Source of the DNA: RGIG3002 sp045546775
Lineage (GTDB): Bacteria > Bacillota > Clostridia > Lachnospirales > Lachnospiraceae
Length of the DNA stretch: 64,000 nt
Assembly (NCBI GenBank): GCA_045546775.1
Contig: JAZQDM010000026.1
Coordinates: 1-64,000 of the forward strand
Direction of reading: 5' to 3'
In this document: positions 53,060 through 61,440 of the stretch, piece by piece
Layout: every line of letters begins with the position of its first letter
Position numbering within the stretch: the first letter of the stretch is position 1
Notes under the pieces: model-generated
Database searches by the model: none
Seen by the model: the letters and a program-made list of their open reading frames with translations, nothing else
What the model was told of the DNA's origin: nothing
Made by a program: the position numbers and the translations under genes

Positions 53060-53192
53060 AAGCCATGCATTCAAAGAAAATAAAATGCCCGATGAGAGAT
53101 TTCTCTCAATCGGGCTTTTTATTTTCTTTGCATATAAGGCGCCAGCCTTATATGAGGAAGAAGCGAAGCGGATTCCGAATAATGCATGGCTT
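53060..53192 (+). repeat. nested palindromes after tsf, closed by a 12 bp inverted repeat
   Basis: AAGCCATGCATT (53060-53071) and AATGCATGGCTT (53181-53192) are perfect inverted repeats. They enclose the tsf terminator hairpin and a second perfect hairpin, CATATAAGGC (53131-53140) and GCCTTATATG (53145-53154) with a GCCA loop. The 133-base block has the form of a small folded element, possibly a MITE-like or REP-like unit. Confidence 0.65.
53072..53130 (+). terminator. long intrinsic terminator of rpsB-tsf
   Basis: CAAAGAAAATAAAA and TTTTATTTTCTTTG form the base; GCCCGAT with ATCGGGC and AGAGA with TCTCT form the upper stem around a two-base loop, with single mismatches. The stem is symmetric and could act on both strands. 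Confidence 0.88.
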
Positions 53193-53256
53193 ATTCATAC
53201 GGGTTATCCATGGATACTATTTTAGTATTCACCAAAAATGAGGAAGGAGCTTACAA

Positions 53257-53841
53257 ATGAAAACAAAATCAAAACTCAAACTATCTTTCAATTCCCCTGT
53301 CGTGTTATGCTTTGTAATCGTGTGCTTTTTGGCACTCATTTTGAGTTTTTTGACCGGTGGAATAAGCAATAGAACGGTGTTTATGACGTACCATTCGTCG
53401 TTGTTGTCACCGATGACTTACATACGCTTTTTTACCCATATATTCGGGCATTCCGGCTGGGAACATTTTATCGGAAATATGTCTTACATTTTACTGCTCG
53501 GTACATTGCTTGAAGAAAAATACGGTTCCGTGCGTATCATACAGGTGATGGCGATTACGGCGGTTGTAACCGGTCTTATCAATTATGTCTTTTTCTGGAA
53601 CATTGCGCTTTGTGGGGCCAGCGGGGTATGTTTTGCGTTCATTTTGCTTTCTTCCTTTACAAGCTTTAAAGAAGGTGAGATTCCGCTCACTTTCATTTTG
53701 GTGGCAATCATTTTTCTGGGCCAACAAGTGTATGAAGGCATTGTATTACAAGATAATATTTCAAATTTGGCACATATCGTTGGTGGAATTGTCGGTGGCG
53801 TGATGGGTTTTGTTCTGAATAAAAAGAAGGGAGACACCTGA
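53257..53841 (+). CDS. rhomboid family intramembrane serine protease
   Basis: 194 residues with about six membrane segments. The catalytic Ser is in CGASGVCFAFILLSS (GASG), the conserved His-Asn in GHSGWEHFIGNMSYILLLG, and the catalytic His in NLAHIVGGIVGGVMG. It cleaves substrates within membranes; the substrate is unknown. AAGGAG precedes the start. Monocistronic, with a convergent HAD gene downstream. Confidence 0.9.
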   Translation: MKTKSKLKLSFNSPVVLCFVIVCFLALILSFLTGGISNRTVFMTYHSSLLSPMTYIRFFTHIFGHSGWEHFIGNMSYILLLGTLLEEKYGSVRIIQVMAITAVVTGLINYVFFWNIALCGASGVCFAFILLSSFTSFKEGEIPLTFILVAIIFLGQQVYEGIVLQDNISNLAHIVGGIVGGVMGFVLNKKKGDT

Positions 53842-53853
53842 TAAGTGTCTCCC
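53829..53853 (-). terminator. terminator of the HAD gene inside the rhomboid 3' end
   Basis: GGGAGACAC (53829-53837) and GTGTCTCCC (53845-53853) are perfect 9 bp arms. On the minus strand the hairpin is followed by TTCTTTTTATTC; on the plus strand there is no T tract. It therefore serves the minus-strand gene and overlaps the last codons of the rhomboid gene. Confidence 0.7.
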
Positions 53854-53888
53854 AAATAAGTCGATTTGCGAAGAAGGGCAACGTTTGG

Positions 53889-54689
53889 CTATATCAGGCG
53901 CAAATATGCAAGCGCCTGTGTAATACCACCGTTTCCCATTGTTTCGGTTACGTAAGTGGCAGCTTCTGCCAATTCTTTGGAGGCATCGCCCATGGCAATT
54001 TTTGTGCCTGCAACTTGAAACATAGAAAGGTCATTGTTGCTGTCGCCGAAAGCCACAATGTCCTCTTTGGAAAAGCCGAGAACGGTTGATAAAACGGCAA
54101 TAGCAAGGCCTTTTGAATGGCCTTTTGCAATACATTCTACGGTGGAGCCGACAAAAGCGCCTTCGTGGTGGATGAAATCAAAGATATCGGAAAGAGCCGA
54201 ACAAGCTTTGGTGACATCGCATCCGGGGCGCATTTTTGCGCTTATTTTGTTTATGCGAAGAGCGTCTTCGTTTCCGGAAATAGGAAGCAGACGGCTACCC
54301 AATTGATTTGTAATCAAGTCGGCGTACCAGTCTACATCGGTTGTATATTCGTCCAAATCATAATACATATGCGTGTTGCCTTCCATAACCGGAACGAGTC
54401 CGTTTGTGCGAAGAACCGTAAGGGCGCGCTTTGCATCTGCAAAGGAAAGCTCTTTTGCATAAATCGGTTTTCCTTCGTATTCGATATAAGCACCAAGGTT
54501 TGCAATGATGCCCGTAAAAGGAAGATGTTCTAATTCGCTCGGAACGAGAGCGCGGCTGCGTCCGGTGCACAAAAAGACGCTGTGTCCGGCAGCTAACAAT
54601 CGGTTCAGCGCTTCCGGAAAATCTTTTGCCACTCCTTTTTTGATATCTAAAATCGTGCCATCGGCATCAAAGAAAAAACATTTTTTCAT
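53889..54689 (-). CDS. Cof-type HAD-IIB family phosphatase
   Basis: 266 residues. Motif I FFFDADGTILD (nucleophile D8, acid D10), motif II LCTGRSR, motif III Lys in the middle (GHSKGLAIAVL), and motif IV VAFGDSNNDLSMF. A C2-type cap lies between about 85 and 190. Such enzymes dephosphorylate sugar phosphates, flavin or PLP-type substrates; the substrate is not readable. Divergent from the feo operon. Confidence 0.88.
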   Translation of the reverse strand: MKKCFFFDADGTILDIKKGVAKDFPEALNRLLAAGHSVFLCTGRSRALVPSELEHLPFTGIIANLGAYIEYEGKPIYAKELSFADAKRALTVLRTNGLVPVMEGNTHMYYDLDEYTTDVDWYADLITNQLGSRLLPISGNEDALRINKISAKMRPGCDVTKACSALSDIFDFIHHEGAFVGSTVECIAKGHSKGLAIAVLSTVLGFSKEDIVAFGDSNNDLSMFQVAGTKIAMGDASKELAEAATYVTETMGNGGITQALAYLRLI

Positions 54690-54794
54690 ATGCTACAATC
54701 CTTATTTTTAAAAAATAAATATATGATAATAATAGCATAAATATAACAAAAATCGCAGAAAAAGTATAGAAAAGAAAATTTTTTTCAAAAAGAG

Positions 54795-54823
54795 TTGACA
54801 GAACTATTTTTTCGTATTACACT
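54795..54823 (+). promoter_or_regulatory. sigma-A promoter of the feo operon
   Basis: TTGACA (54795-54800), 17 bp spacer, TACACT (54818-54823). The leader is about 80 bases before feoA. Confidence 0.75.
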
Positions 54824-54832
54824 TGCTATGGT

Positions 54833-54850
54833 AGTTAGAAACGTCTAACT
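54833..54850 (+). promoter_or_regulatory. iron-repressor operator dyad 1
   Basis: AGTTAG and CTAACT are perfect arms around AAACGT. It covers about positions +3 to +20 of the predicted transcript, a place where a bound repressor would block initiation. The GTTAG-N6-CTAAC form resembles DtxR/IdeR-type boxes, and a DtxR-family gene lies at 59338-59730. Confidence 0.6.
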
Positions 54851-54912
54851 GATGGAAAAAATTGGCAAAAGGACGATAGTAGTGCGTTCTGATGCACAAG
54901 AGGAGAAACGCG

Positions 54913-55125
54913 ATGAATTTAACAGAAGCAAATCTTTTGGAAGAGTATATTGTGAAAGATATTGTGACGGATGATGAAGAGCTGGAATCTTTTCTTTTTT
55001 CACTCGGTTGCTATAGTGGCGAACCGATTACAGTAATTGACCGCAGAAGAGGCGGTTGTGTCGTTTCTATTAAAGATGCCAGATACAATATTGACAACGA
55101 GTTAGCGAAAGCTATTTTTATATAA
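54913..55125 (+). CDS. feoA: ferrous iron transport protein FeoA
   Basis: 70 residues, an SH3-like FeoA domain: FLFSLGCYSGEPITVIDRRR, GGCVVSIKDARYNIDNELAK. The ATG at 54913 is preceded by AGAGGAG; an upstream in-frame ATG at 54892 lies before that site and is not preferred. It acts with FeoB. Confidence 0.88.
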   Translation: MNLTEANLLEEYIVKDIVTDDEELESFLFSLGCYSGEPITVIDRRRGGCVVSIKDARYNIDNELAKAIFI

Positions 55126-55150
55126 TAGTGATGATTTATCGCTATTTTTT
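55126..55150 (+). terminator. short terminator or attenuator between feoA and feoB
   Basis: TAGTGAT (55126-55132) and ATCGCTA (55138-55144) pair with one T-G wobble around GATTT, followed by six T residues. It starts at the last base of the feoA stop codon, so it could reduce feoB transcription relative to feoA. Confidence 0.55.
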
Positions 55151-55160
55151 ATAAGCAAAA

Positions 55161-55176
55161 GTTAGTCGCTTCTAAC
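55161..55176 (+). promoter_or_regulatory. iron-repressor operator dyad 2
   Basis: GTTAG, TCGCTT spacer, CTAAC: the same arms and spacing as the dyad upstream of feoA (54833-54850). It stands between feoA and feoB, after the attenuator. Confidence 0.55.
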
Positions 55177-55218
55177 AAGCGAGGAATTTGCGAAATGCGA
55201 ACAGGAGGAGAAAATTTT

Positions 55219-57228
55219 ATGAGAATTGCATTGGCAGGTAATCCGAATAGTGGAAAAACAACGATGTTCAATGCCTTGACGGGCAGAAAAGAACGGGTCG
55301 GTAACTGGGCAGGCGTAACGGTAGAGAAGAAAGAAAGTGCAATCAGAAAAAAATATTGTAACGGAGCAGAAGAATTCATCGCAGTCGATTTGCCGGGTGC
55401 GTATTCCATGTCTCCGTTTACATCGGAAGAGAGCATCACAAGCAGTTATGTAAAAAATGAAAAGCCGGATGTGATTATTAACATCGTGGATGCAACCAAT
55501 TTGAGCCGTAGTTTGTTTTTTACAACACAGCTGATGGAGCTTGGTGTTCCGGTTGTAATTGCGTTGAATAAAAGCGATGTGAATCAAAAGAAAGACACAC
55601 AGATTGACATAGCGCTTCTTGGTCAAAAATTGGGCTGTCCGATTGTGCAGACCATATCTACATCCGCAAAAGGCCTGAAAGAAGTAATAAAGGAAGCTAT
55701 TGCGGTAAAAGGCAAAGAGCAGAAAGCACCTTATGTGCAGGCGGATATTGATTTTACAGACAAAGAGGCTGTGGAAGCGGAAGACAGAAAACGTTTTGCA
55801 TTTGTAAATAGTGTTGTAAACGCTGTAGAAACACGTAAAGTGCTTACAAAAAACCGCAATGCGCAAGATAAAATGGATGCAGTCATTACAAGCCCGTGGG
55901 TTGGTATTCCGATTTTTGCCCTTGTTATGTTCCTTGTGTTTCATATTTCACAGACAACAGTAGGTACTTGGGTTGCAGACTGGTTAGTTGGTTACATAGA
56001 TATGTTTGGTGAATGGGTTGCCGGCATGTTGGACGGTGCAAACGATATTTTAGTTTCTATTCTTGTAGACGGTATTATCGGTGGTGTTGGCGCCGTAATC
56101 GGATTCCTTCCGCTTGTTATGGTTATGTATTTCCTTCTTGCGCTGTTGGAAGATTGTGGTTATATGGCCCGTGTAGCGGTTGTGCTGGACCCGATTTTTA
56201 AAAAGGTTGGTCTTTCCGGTAAATCGGTAATTCCTTTCGTGATGGGAACAGGATGTGCCATTCCGGGTGTTATGGCGGCACGTACTATCCGCGATGAGAG
56301 AGAACGCAGAGCAACAGCGATGCTTGCACCGTTTATGCCTTGTGGAGCAAAGATTCCGGTTATCGCACTTTTTGCAGGCGCATTTTTCCCGGAGGCAAGT
56401 TGGGTTGCACCGATGATGTATTTTGCAGGCATTCTTTTGATTTTGTTTTGGGCAGTCATCGTAAAATTTGCAACCGGTTACAAAGGCAAAAAATCCTATT
56501 TTATTATCGAACTTCCGGAGTACAGAGTTCCGAGTCTTTGGAAAGCAGTTCTTTCCATGCTTGACAGAGGGAAAGCTTACATTATCAAAGCGGGTACTAT
56601 CATTCTTGTATGTAATGCGATTGTGACAATTATGGCTTCTTTCAACTGGACATTCCAGGCAGTGGAAGACCCGACACAGTCTATTTTGCATGACATCGCA
56701 TCTCCGTTTGCAGTACTTTTGTTACCGCTGGGATTTGGTGTATGGCAGTTGGCAGCTGCAGCAATTACAGGGTTTATTGCAAAAGAAGAAGTTGTAGGTA
56801 CACTTGCAGCAGTTTATGCAATTGGTGAAACTATGATTAACGGTGATTTCGAGCTTGTAGAAGGCGCAGCAAACTCTGTAGCAAGCATGATGACCATTGA
56901 CGGAGCTGCTATGACATCTGTAGTAGCACTTGCATACCTTTGCTTTAACCTTTTCACACCGCCTTGTTTCGCAGCAATCGGTGCCATGAACGCAGAAATC
57001 AAGTCTAAAAGATGGTTATTTGCAGGTATCGGCATTCAGTTTGCAACCGGCTACACGGTGGCATTCCTTGTATACCAGGTTGGTACACTTGTGACAACAG
57101 GTGCGTTCGGTACCGCATTTGTGCCGGGACTTATTGCAGTAGCAACGATGATAGCGCTTGTTTTGTGGATTGTAGTTAGTACAAGAAACAAAATGAACAA
57201 AGAGCATCAGTTAAAGAAAACAGCGTAG
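55219..57228 (+). CDS. feoB: ferrous iron transporter FeoB
   Basis: 669 residues. The GTPase domain has GNPNSGKTT, DLPGAYSMSPF and NKSDVN; a helical spacer links to about ten membrane segments with the paired Gate motifs (VMGTGCAIPGVMAARTIRDE, FMPCGAKIPVIALF). It imports Fe2+. The ATG at 55219 follows AGGAGGAG; an in-frame ATG at 55195 is upstream of that site. Confidence 0.96.
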   Translation: MRIALAGNPNSGKTTMFNALTGRKERVGNWAGVTVEKKESAIRKKYCNGAEEFIAVDLPGAYSMSPFTSEESITSSYVKNEKPDVIINIVDATNLSRSLFFTTQLMELGVPVVIALNKSDVNQKKDTQIDIALLGQKLGCPIVQTISTSAKGLKEVIKEAIAVKGKEQKAPYVQADIDFTDKEAVEAEDRKRFAFVNSVVNAVETRKVLTKNRNAQDKMDAVITSPWVGIPIFALVMFLVFHISQTTVGTWVADWLVGYIDMFGEWVAGMLDGANDILVSILVDGIIGGVGAVIGFLPLVMVMYFLLALLEDCGYMARVAVVLDPIFKKVGLSGKSVIPFVMGTGCAIPGVMAARTIRDERERRATAMLAPFMPCGAKIPVIALFAGAFFPEASWVAPMMYFAGILLILFWAVIVKFATGYKGKKSYFIIELPEYRVPSLWKAVLSMLDRGKAYIIKAGTIILVCNAIVTIMASFNWTFQAVEDPTQSILHDIASPFAVLLLPLGFGVWQLAAAAITGFIAKEEVVGTLAAVYAIGETMINGDFELVEGAANSVASMMTIDGAAMTSVVALAYLCFNLFTPPCFAAIGAMNAEIKSKRWLFAGIGIQFATGYTVAFLVYQVGTLVTTGAFGTAFVPGLIAVATMIALVLWIVVSTRNKMNKEHQLKKTA

Positions 57229-57253
57229 TTTTAATGTGTTGAGGAGTATCGAT

Positions 57254-57436
57254 ATGGAAAACGTGATTGTAATAGGAATTCTTGTTATTCTCATCGGTTC
57301 GGCGGTGGCTTATATTGTAAAAGCAAAGAAAAATGGGGCAAAATGTATCGGTTGTCCGGCGAGCGGTAGCTGTAGTTCCTGCGGTGATAAAAAACAGGCA
57401 AGTTGCGACTGCGGTTGCCAGTCGGATACGAAATAA
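57254..57436 (+). CDS. FeoB-associated Cys-rich membrane protein
   Basis: 60 residues. One membrane helix (about 4-22) is followed by a Cys-rich tail with seven cysteines in patterns CIGCP, CSSCG and CDCGC. This is the PF12669-type partner found after feoB in Firmicutes. A redox or iron-handling role is inferred. Confidence 0.85.
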   Translation: MENVIVIGILVILIGSAVAYIVKAKKNGAKCIGCPASGSCSSCGDKKQASCDCGCQSDTK

Positions 57437-57445
57437 AAGAATGGC

Positions 57446-57480
57446 AAGAGTCCTCGGAGAAATCCGAGGACTCTTTTTTT
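57446..57480 (+). terminator. intrinsic terminator of the feo operon
   Basis: AAGAGTCCTCGGA and TCCGAGGACTCTT form a perfect 13 bp stem with a GAAA tetraloop, running into a T tract. Confidence 0.95.
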
Positions 57481-57539
57481 GAAAATTTCCCCATATATTC
57501 AGAAATAGAAAATGAAAGTCCCTAAAATGGCAGAATACA

Positions 57540-57568
57540 TTGACTTTTTGCGTCAAATTATTTAATAT
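57540..57568 (+). promoter_or_regulatory. sigma-A promoter of the phosphohexomutase gene
   Basis: TTGACT (57540-57545), 17 bp spacer, TAATAT (57563-57568). The leader is about 60 bases. Confidence 0.65.
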
Positions 57569-57629
57569 ATTAGTATATATGTAAACTCTATTTTTGTAAA
57601 AAAAATTAAGATAAGGTTGGTGGAGAGCA

Positions 57630-59312
57630 ATGTATTTAGAAGATTACAAACGTTGGATGGAAACAGACTTAGAAGACCCTGCATTAAAGGCAGAACTAGA
57701 GTCCATTGAAGGAAACGACGAAGAAATCAAAGACCGTTTCGCAGTAGCGTTACAGTTCGGTACAGCGGGCTTACGAGGTGTGCTTGGAGCAGGTTCAAAC
57801 CGTATGAACATTTTCGTTGTTCGTCAGGCAACACAGGGACTTGCAAACTGGGTGAAAACACAGGGCGGCAATCAGCTCGTGGCTATCAGCTATGACAGCC
57901 GTATCAACAGTGATGTGTTTGCCAAAAATGCAGCGTGTGTATTGGCAGCAAACGGAATTAAAGTTCGCATCTACGATGCGTTGATGCCGGTTCCGGCGCT
58001 TAGCTTCGCAACACGTTTTTATGAGGCAAATGCAGGTATTATGGTGACAGCGTCCCACAACCCGGCAAAATATAACGGTTACAAAGCATACGGTCCGGAC
58101 GGATGTCAGATGACAGACGAAGCGGCAGATATTGTATATGCAGAAATTCAGAAGACAGATATCCTTACAGGGGCACAGATGATGTCCTTTGAAGAAGGTG
58201 TGGAAAAAGGTCTTATCGAATACGTTGGTGAAGATTGCAAAGAAGCACTTTACGATGCAATCAAAGCACGCAGCGTGCGCCCGGATATTTGCAAAACAGC
58301 AGGCTTAAAACTTGTATATTCTCCGTTAAACGGTTCCGGTTTGGTTCCGGTTATGAGAGTGTTGCAGGACATCGGCATCGATGATATTACGATTGTTCCG
58401 GAACAGCAGTATCCGGATGGAAACTTCCCGACTTGTCCGTATCCGAACCCGGAGATTTTTGAAGCACTTCGTTTGGGACTTGAGTTGGCAGAAAAATCCG
58501 GTGCAGATTTGATGCTTGCAACAGACCCGGATGCTGACCGTGTGGGTATCGCTATGAAATGTCCGGATGGCACATATGAGCTTGTTTCCGGTAACGAAGT
58601 GGGCGTTCTTTTGTTGGATTATATTTGTGCAGCACGCATTGAAAACGGCACCATGCCGGAAAGAGCAGTTGCTGTCAAATCCATCGTTTCTACACCGCTT
58701 GCAGATGCAGTGGCAAAAGATTACGGCGTAGAACTTCGAAGCGTTTTGACAGGCTTTAAATGGATTGGTGACCAGATTGCAAACTTGGAAGCAGCCGGTG
58801 AAGTAGACAGATTTATCTTTGGTTTCGAGGAAAGCTACGGATACCTTGCAGGTCCTTATGTAAGAGATAAAGATGCGATTATCGGTTCTATGTTAATTTG
58901 CGAGATGGCAGCTTATTACAGAAGCATCGGTTCTTCCATCAAACAGAGACTGGAAGAAATTTATGCAAAATATGGTCGTTACTTAAACAAAGTAGATAGC
59001 TTTGAATTCCCGGGATTATCCGGTATGGATAAGATGGCCGGTATTATGGATGATTTGCGCAACAATCCTCCGGCACAGATTGGTGGATACTCTGTTGTGA
59101 AAGTGACCGATTACAAGAAGTCTGAGGAAACAGGACTTCCGGCAGCGAATGTATTGATTTACAAATTGGAAGGCGGCGCAGAAGTAATTGTTCGTCCGTC
59201 CGGTACAGAACCGAAGATTAAGACATACTTTACAACATTAGGTAAAGATATGGCAGAAGCACAGGCACAAAAAGATACTCTTGCGGAAGCGTTGAAACCG
59301 CTTTTTGCATAA
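57630..59312 (+). CDS. phosphoglucomutase/phosphomannomutase
   Basis: 560 residues, four-domain alpha-D-phosphohexomutase: phosphoserine loop GIMVTASHNPAKYNGYK, metal loop LATDPDADRVGIA, sugar loop GFEESYGYLAGP and phosphate loop RPSGTEPKIK. It interconverts hexose 1- and 6-phosphates. The length fits the PgcA-type enzyme of Firmicutes. AAGGTTGGTGGAG precedes the ATG. Monocistronic. Confidence 0.93.
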   Translation: MYLEDYKRWMETDLEDPALKAELESIEGNDEEIKDRFAVALQFGTAGLRGVLGAGSNRMNIFVVRQATQGLANWVKTQGGNQLVAISYDSRINSDVFAKNAACVLAANGIKVRIYDALMPVPALSFATRFYEANAGIMVTASHNPAKYNGYKAYGPDGCQMTDEAADIVYAEIQKTDILTGAQMMSFEEGVEKGLIEYVGEDCKEALYDAIKARSVRPDICKTAGLKLVYSPLNGSGLVPVMRVLQDIGIDDITIVPEQQYPDGNFPTCPYPNPEIFEALRLGLELAEKSGADLMLATDPDADRVGIAMKCPDGTYELVSGNEVGVLLLDYICAARIENGTMPERAVAVKSIVSTPLADAVAKDYGVELRSVLTGFKWIGDQIANLEAAGEVDRFIFGFEESYGYLAGPYVRDKDAIIGSMLICEMAAYYRSIGSSIKQRLEEIYAKYGRYLNKVDSFEFPGLSGMDKMAGIMDDLRNNPPAQIGGYSVVKVTDYKKSEETGLPAANVLIYKLEGGAEVIVRPSGTEPKIKTYFTTLGKDMAEAQAQKDTLAEALKPLFA

Positions 59313-59322
59313 GGTAAACAAA

Positions 59323-59355
59323 AAGGCTGAAAGCTCATTACGAGTTTTCAGCCTT
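59323..59355 (-). terminator. terminator of the DtxR-family gene
   Basis: AAGGCTGAAA (59323-59332) and TTTCAGCCTT (59346-59355) are perfect 10 bp arms with a partly paired loop. On the minus strand it is followed by TTTTTGTTTACC. The stem includes the last codons of the minus-strand gene. On the plus strand no T tract follows. Confidence 0.8.
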
Positions 59356-59730
59356 AATTAATATATGCTTTTTGATAGCGAGAAAGCTTTCTTCGCTGAT
59401 GTCGTGTTCCATGCGACAGGCATCTTCCAATGCCACCTCATGGTCCACACCCAGGCTAATCAGCCAGTTGGAAAGAATGGTATGCTTTTCCAACACGTTT
59501 TCCGCTTGTTTGCGTCCGCTTTCGGTAAGAATGATATGACCGTTATCATCGATGGTGATATATTCTTTTTCACGCAGATTTTTCATGGCAACACTGACAC
59601 TTGGTTTGGAAAAATTCATCTCATTGGCAATGTCAATGGATCGCACATGTCCCTTCTTTTTTTGCAGTGATAATATAGTTTCTAAATAGTCTTCTACAGA
59701 CTCGTTTGAACGATGTTTTGTATGATTCAT
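59338..59730 (-). CDS. DtxR-family metal-dependent repressor
   Basis: 130 residues, winged-helix N-terminus (SIDIANEMNFSKPSVSVAMK as recognition region) and dimer/metal domain, without the SH3 tail of DtxR. Metal ligands visible: D14 and E17 (VEDYLETI, as in MntR), H83, and C105-x2-E108-H109 (CRMEH). The Cys matches DtxR/IdeR iron sensors, where MntR has Glu, so iron is the likelier signal. It is 4.5 kb from the feo operators and monocistronic on the minus strand. Confidence 0.85.
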   Translation of the reverse strand: MNHTKHRSNESVEDYLETILSLQKKKGHVRSIDIANEMNFSKPSVSVAMKNLREKEYITIDDNGHIILTESGRKQAENVLEKHTILSNWLISLGVDHEVALEDACRMEHDISEESFLAIKKHILIKAENS

Positions 59731-59755
59731 AAGTAACTCTCCCTTGATTTTCTAT

Positions 59756-59784
59756 ATCATACCATCTTTGGTTAAAAAACACAA
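59756..59784 (-). promoter_or_regulatory. promoter of the DtxR-family gene (minus strand)
   Basis: Reading the minus strand, TTGTGT (complement of 59779-59784), 17 bp spacer, TATGAT (complement of 59756-59761), then about 25 bases to the start codon. No GTTAG-N6-CTAAC dyad was seen here. Confidence 0.5.
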
Positions 59785-59881
59785 ATATAGATTGTATAAA
59801 TTTTGTTTTCGCTATTCTTTTTTGACAAAATTCGCTATAATGAAAAAAATGAATCGTGAAAGAAAGAAGGAGAACACAATC

Positions 59882-61000
59882 ATGGAACAGGCAAAAGTAT
59901 ATTTTACAACGTTTAAAACATCTTCCCATGAAAATTTGCTTCAAAAATTGCATCGGTTGATGAAAAATGCAGGATTTGAGAGGATTGATTTTGAAGATAA
60001 ATATGCCGCAATCAAAATTCATTTTGGCGAGTACGGCAATCTCGCTTTTTTGCGCCCGAACTATGCAAAAGTTGTGGCAGATTATGTGAAAGAGCTGGGC
60101 GGTAAGCCGTTTTTGACAGACTGTAATACGCTTTATGTGGGAAGCCGTAAAAATGCGTTAGATCACTTGGATACTGCATATGTGAATGGTTTTTCGCCGT
60201 TTCAAACGGGCTGCCATGTTATTATCGGTGACGGCTTGAAGGGAACCGACGAAGCGCTTGTGCCAATTGACGGAGAATATATAAAAGAAGCCAAAATCGG
60301 ACAGGCGATTATGGATGCGGATGTGTTTATTTCGTTGACTCATTTTAAAGGACATGAGATGGCCGGCTTTGGCGGTACAATAAAAAATATCGGTATGGGG
60401 TGCGGTTCCAGAGCCGGAAAAATGGAGCAGCACAATGACGGCAAGCCGCAGGTGGAACAAAAATATTGCGTGGGATGTGGCGCATGCTTTAAAATTTGTG
60501 CGCATGCAGCACCGATTATAAAAGACGGAAAAGCAACAATTGATCAGGACAAATGTGTGGGCTGTGGCAGATGCCTTGCGGTATGTCCAAAAGATGCCAT
60601 TGATGCACAGGAATCTTCTTCCATCAAAATGCTCAACTACAAAATGGCAGAATACAGCTATGCGGTTTGCAAAGACCGTCCGTGTTTTCATATTTCTTTG
60701 ATTTGCGATGTGTCTCCAAACTGCGACTGCCACGCGGAAAATGATATTCCGATTATTCCGAATGTGGGTATGCTTGCATCCTTCGACCCGGTAGCCCTCG
60801 ACCAGGCATGTGCAGACCTTTGCAACAAAATGCCGGTTATGCACGGCAGTATTTTGGATGACAACATGAAGGAAATGGGCAACGAGGAACATCATGACCA
60901 CTTCCATATGACCCATCCGGATACCGAGTGGCAAAGCTGCTTGAACCATGCCCAGAAAATGGGGCTTGGAACGAGAGAGTATGAGTTGATTACGGTTTAG
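59882..61000 (+). CDS. DUF362 protein with two 4Fe-4S clusters
   Basis: 372 residues from the ATG at 59882 after AAGGAGA; the open frame extends further up but without a ribosome site. An N-terminal DUF362 domain (HFGEYGNLAFLRPNYAKVVA, LTDCNTLYVGSRKNALDHL, LTHFKGHEMAGFGGTIKNIG) contains a 2[4Fe-4S] insert: CVGCGACFKICAHAAP and CVGCGRCLAVCPKDAI. The C-terminal part has FDPVALDQACADL. Redox or corrinoid-reductase-like functions are known for related proteins, but the reaction is unknown here. It is divergent from the DtxR-family gene. Confidence 0.85.
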   Translation: MEQAKVYFTTFKTSSHENLLQKLHRLMKNAGFERIDFEDKYAAIKIHFGEYGNLAFLRPNYAKVVADYVKELGGKPFLTDCNTLYVGSRKNALDHLDTAYVNGFSPFQTGCHVIIGDGLKGTDEALVPIDGEYIKEAKIGQAIMDADVFISLTHFKGHEMAGFGGTIKNIGMGCGSRAGKMEQHNDGKPQVEQKYCVGCGACFKICAHAAPIIKDGKATIDQDKCVGCGRCLAVCPKDAIDAQESSSIKMLNYKMAEYSYAVCKDRPCFHISLICDVSPNCDCHAENDIPIIPNVGMLASFDPVALDQACADLCNKMPVMHGSILDDNMKEMGNEEHHDHFHMTHPDTEWQSCLNHAQKMGLGTREYELITV

Positions 61001-61068
61001 AAATAGTTTGCGCGCCGAGGATATATTTTCCTGAAGCTGCATAAAGCATAAGGTGTTGGAGTGCGTAG

Positions 61069-61425
61069 GATGAGAGTGGTACAGAGACTAAAACACTTTT
61101 TCGTTATACCAACGAAAAAGGCATGAATGGAATTGTAGAATCGAAAAAGCTAGATCCATCCTTAAAGGCAAATAATCCTAAAGATGCCAGATACGGTAAT
61201 GGTCAGTACTTGTCTGACATAAAGCCCAATACTCAAACATCCGTAAGTTTGGCTAAGAAATTTATTAATGTTCCGAATAAATATAAATACACACATTATG
61301 TTGAAATTGATGTAACCGATTTGGATGTTATTCAAGGTCGAGAAGGGGTATTTGTAATTCTTAATGAATCTCCCTTAGATTTAACGGACAGAATCATTAG
61401 TACAGGGCCAGTAGGCATACAATAA
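61069..61425 (+). pseudogene. beheaded HYD1-type ADP-ribosyltransferase toxin domain
   Basis: The frame is open from just after a TAG (61066-61068) to the TAA at 61423-61425 and reads 118 residues. LFRYTNEKGMNGIVES, ANNPKDARYGNGQYLSDI, THYVEIDVTDLDVIQGREGV and ESPLDLTDRIISTGP match the HYD1-signature ART toxin domain (PF15633-like), which normally sits at the C-terminus of a large secreted polymorphic toxin. No delivery or linker domain precedes it. The first in-frame ATG is at 61123, inside the domain, after the first conserved Arg/Tyr strand, and has no good ribosome site. So it is a displaced or decayed toxin tip, probably untranslated. Confidence 0.7.
61096..61120 (+). repeat. perfect inverted repeat at the start of the toxin remnant
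   Basis: CTTTTTCGTT (61096-61105) and AACGAAAAAG (61111-61120) are perfect 10 bp arms around ATACC, two bases before the only possible ATG start (61123). In RNA it would hide the weak ribosome site. It falls in the codons for LFRYTNEKG and may be fortuitous. Confidence 0.6.
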
Positions 61426-61440
61426 ACGAGGTGAATATAC

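Noticed and set aside
57474..57488. CodY-like CTTTTTTTGAAAATT after the feo terminator
   Set aside because: 12/15 match made mostly of the terminator T tract, and not near a promoter it could control convincingly.
59822..59841. TTGACA followed by TATAAT before the DUF362 gene
   Set aside because: The spacer is only 8 bases, so the two cannot be one promoter. TATAAT may still be a -10 with a poor -35.
61123..61425. The HYD1-type frame as an intact 100-residue gene
   Set aside because: The ATG lies inside the conserved domain, lacks a usable ribosome site and is covered by a perfect hairpin, so it is listed as a pseudogene.
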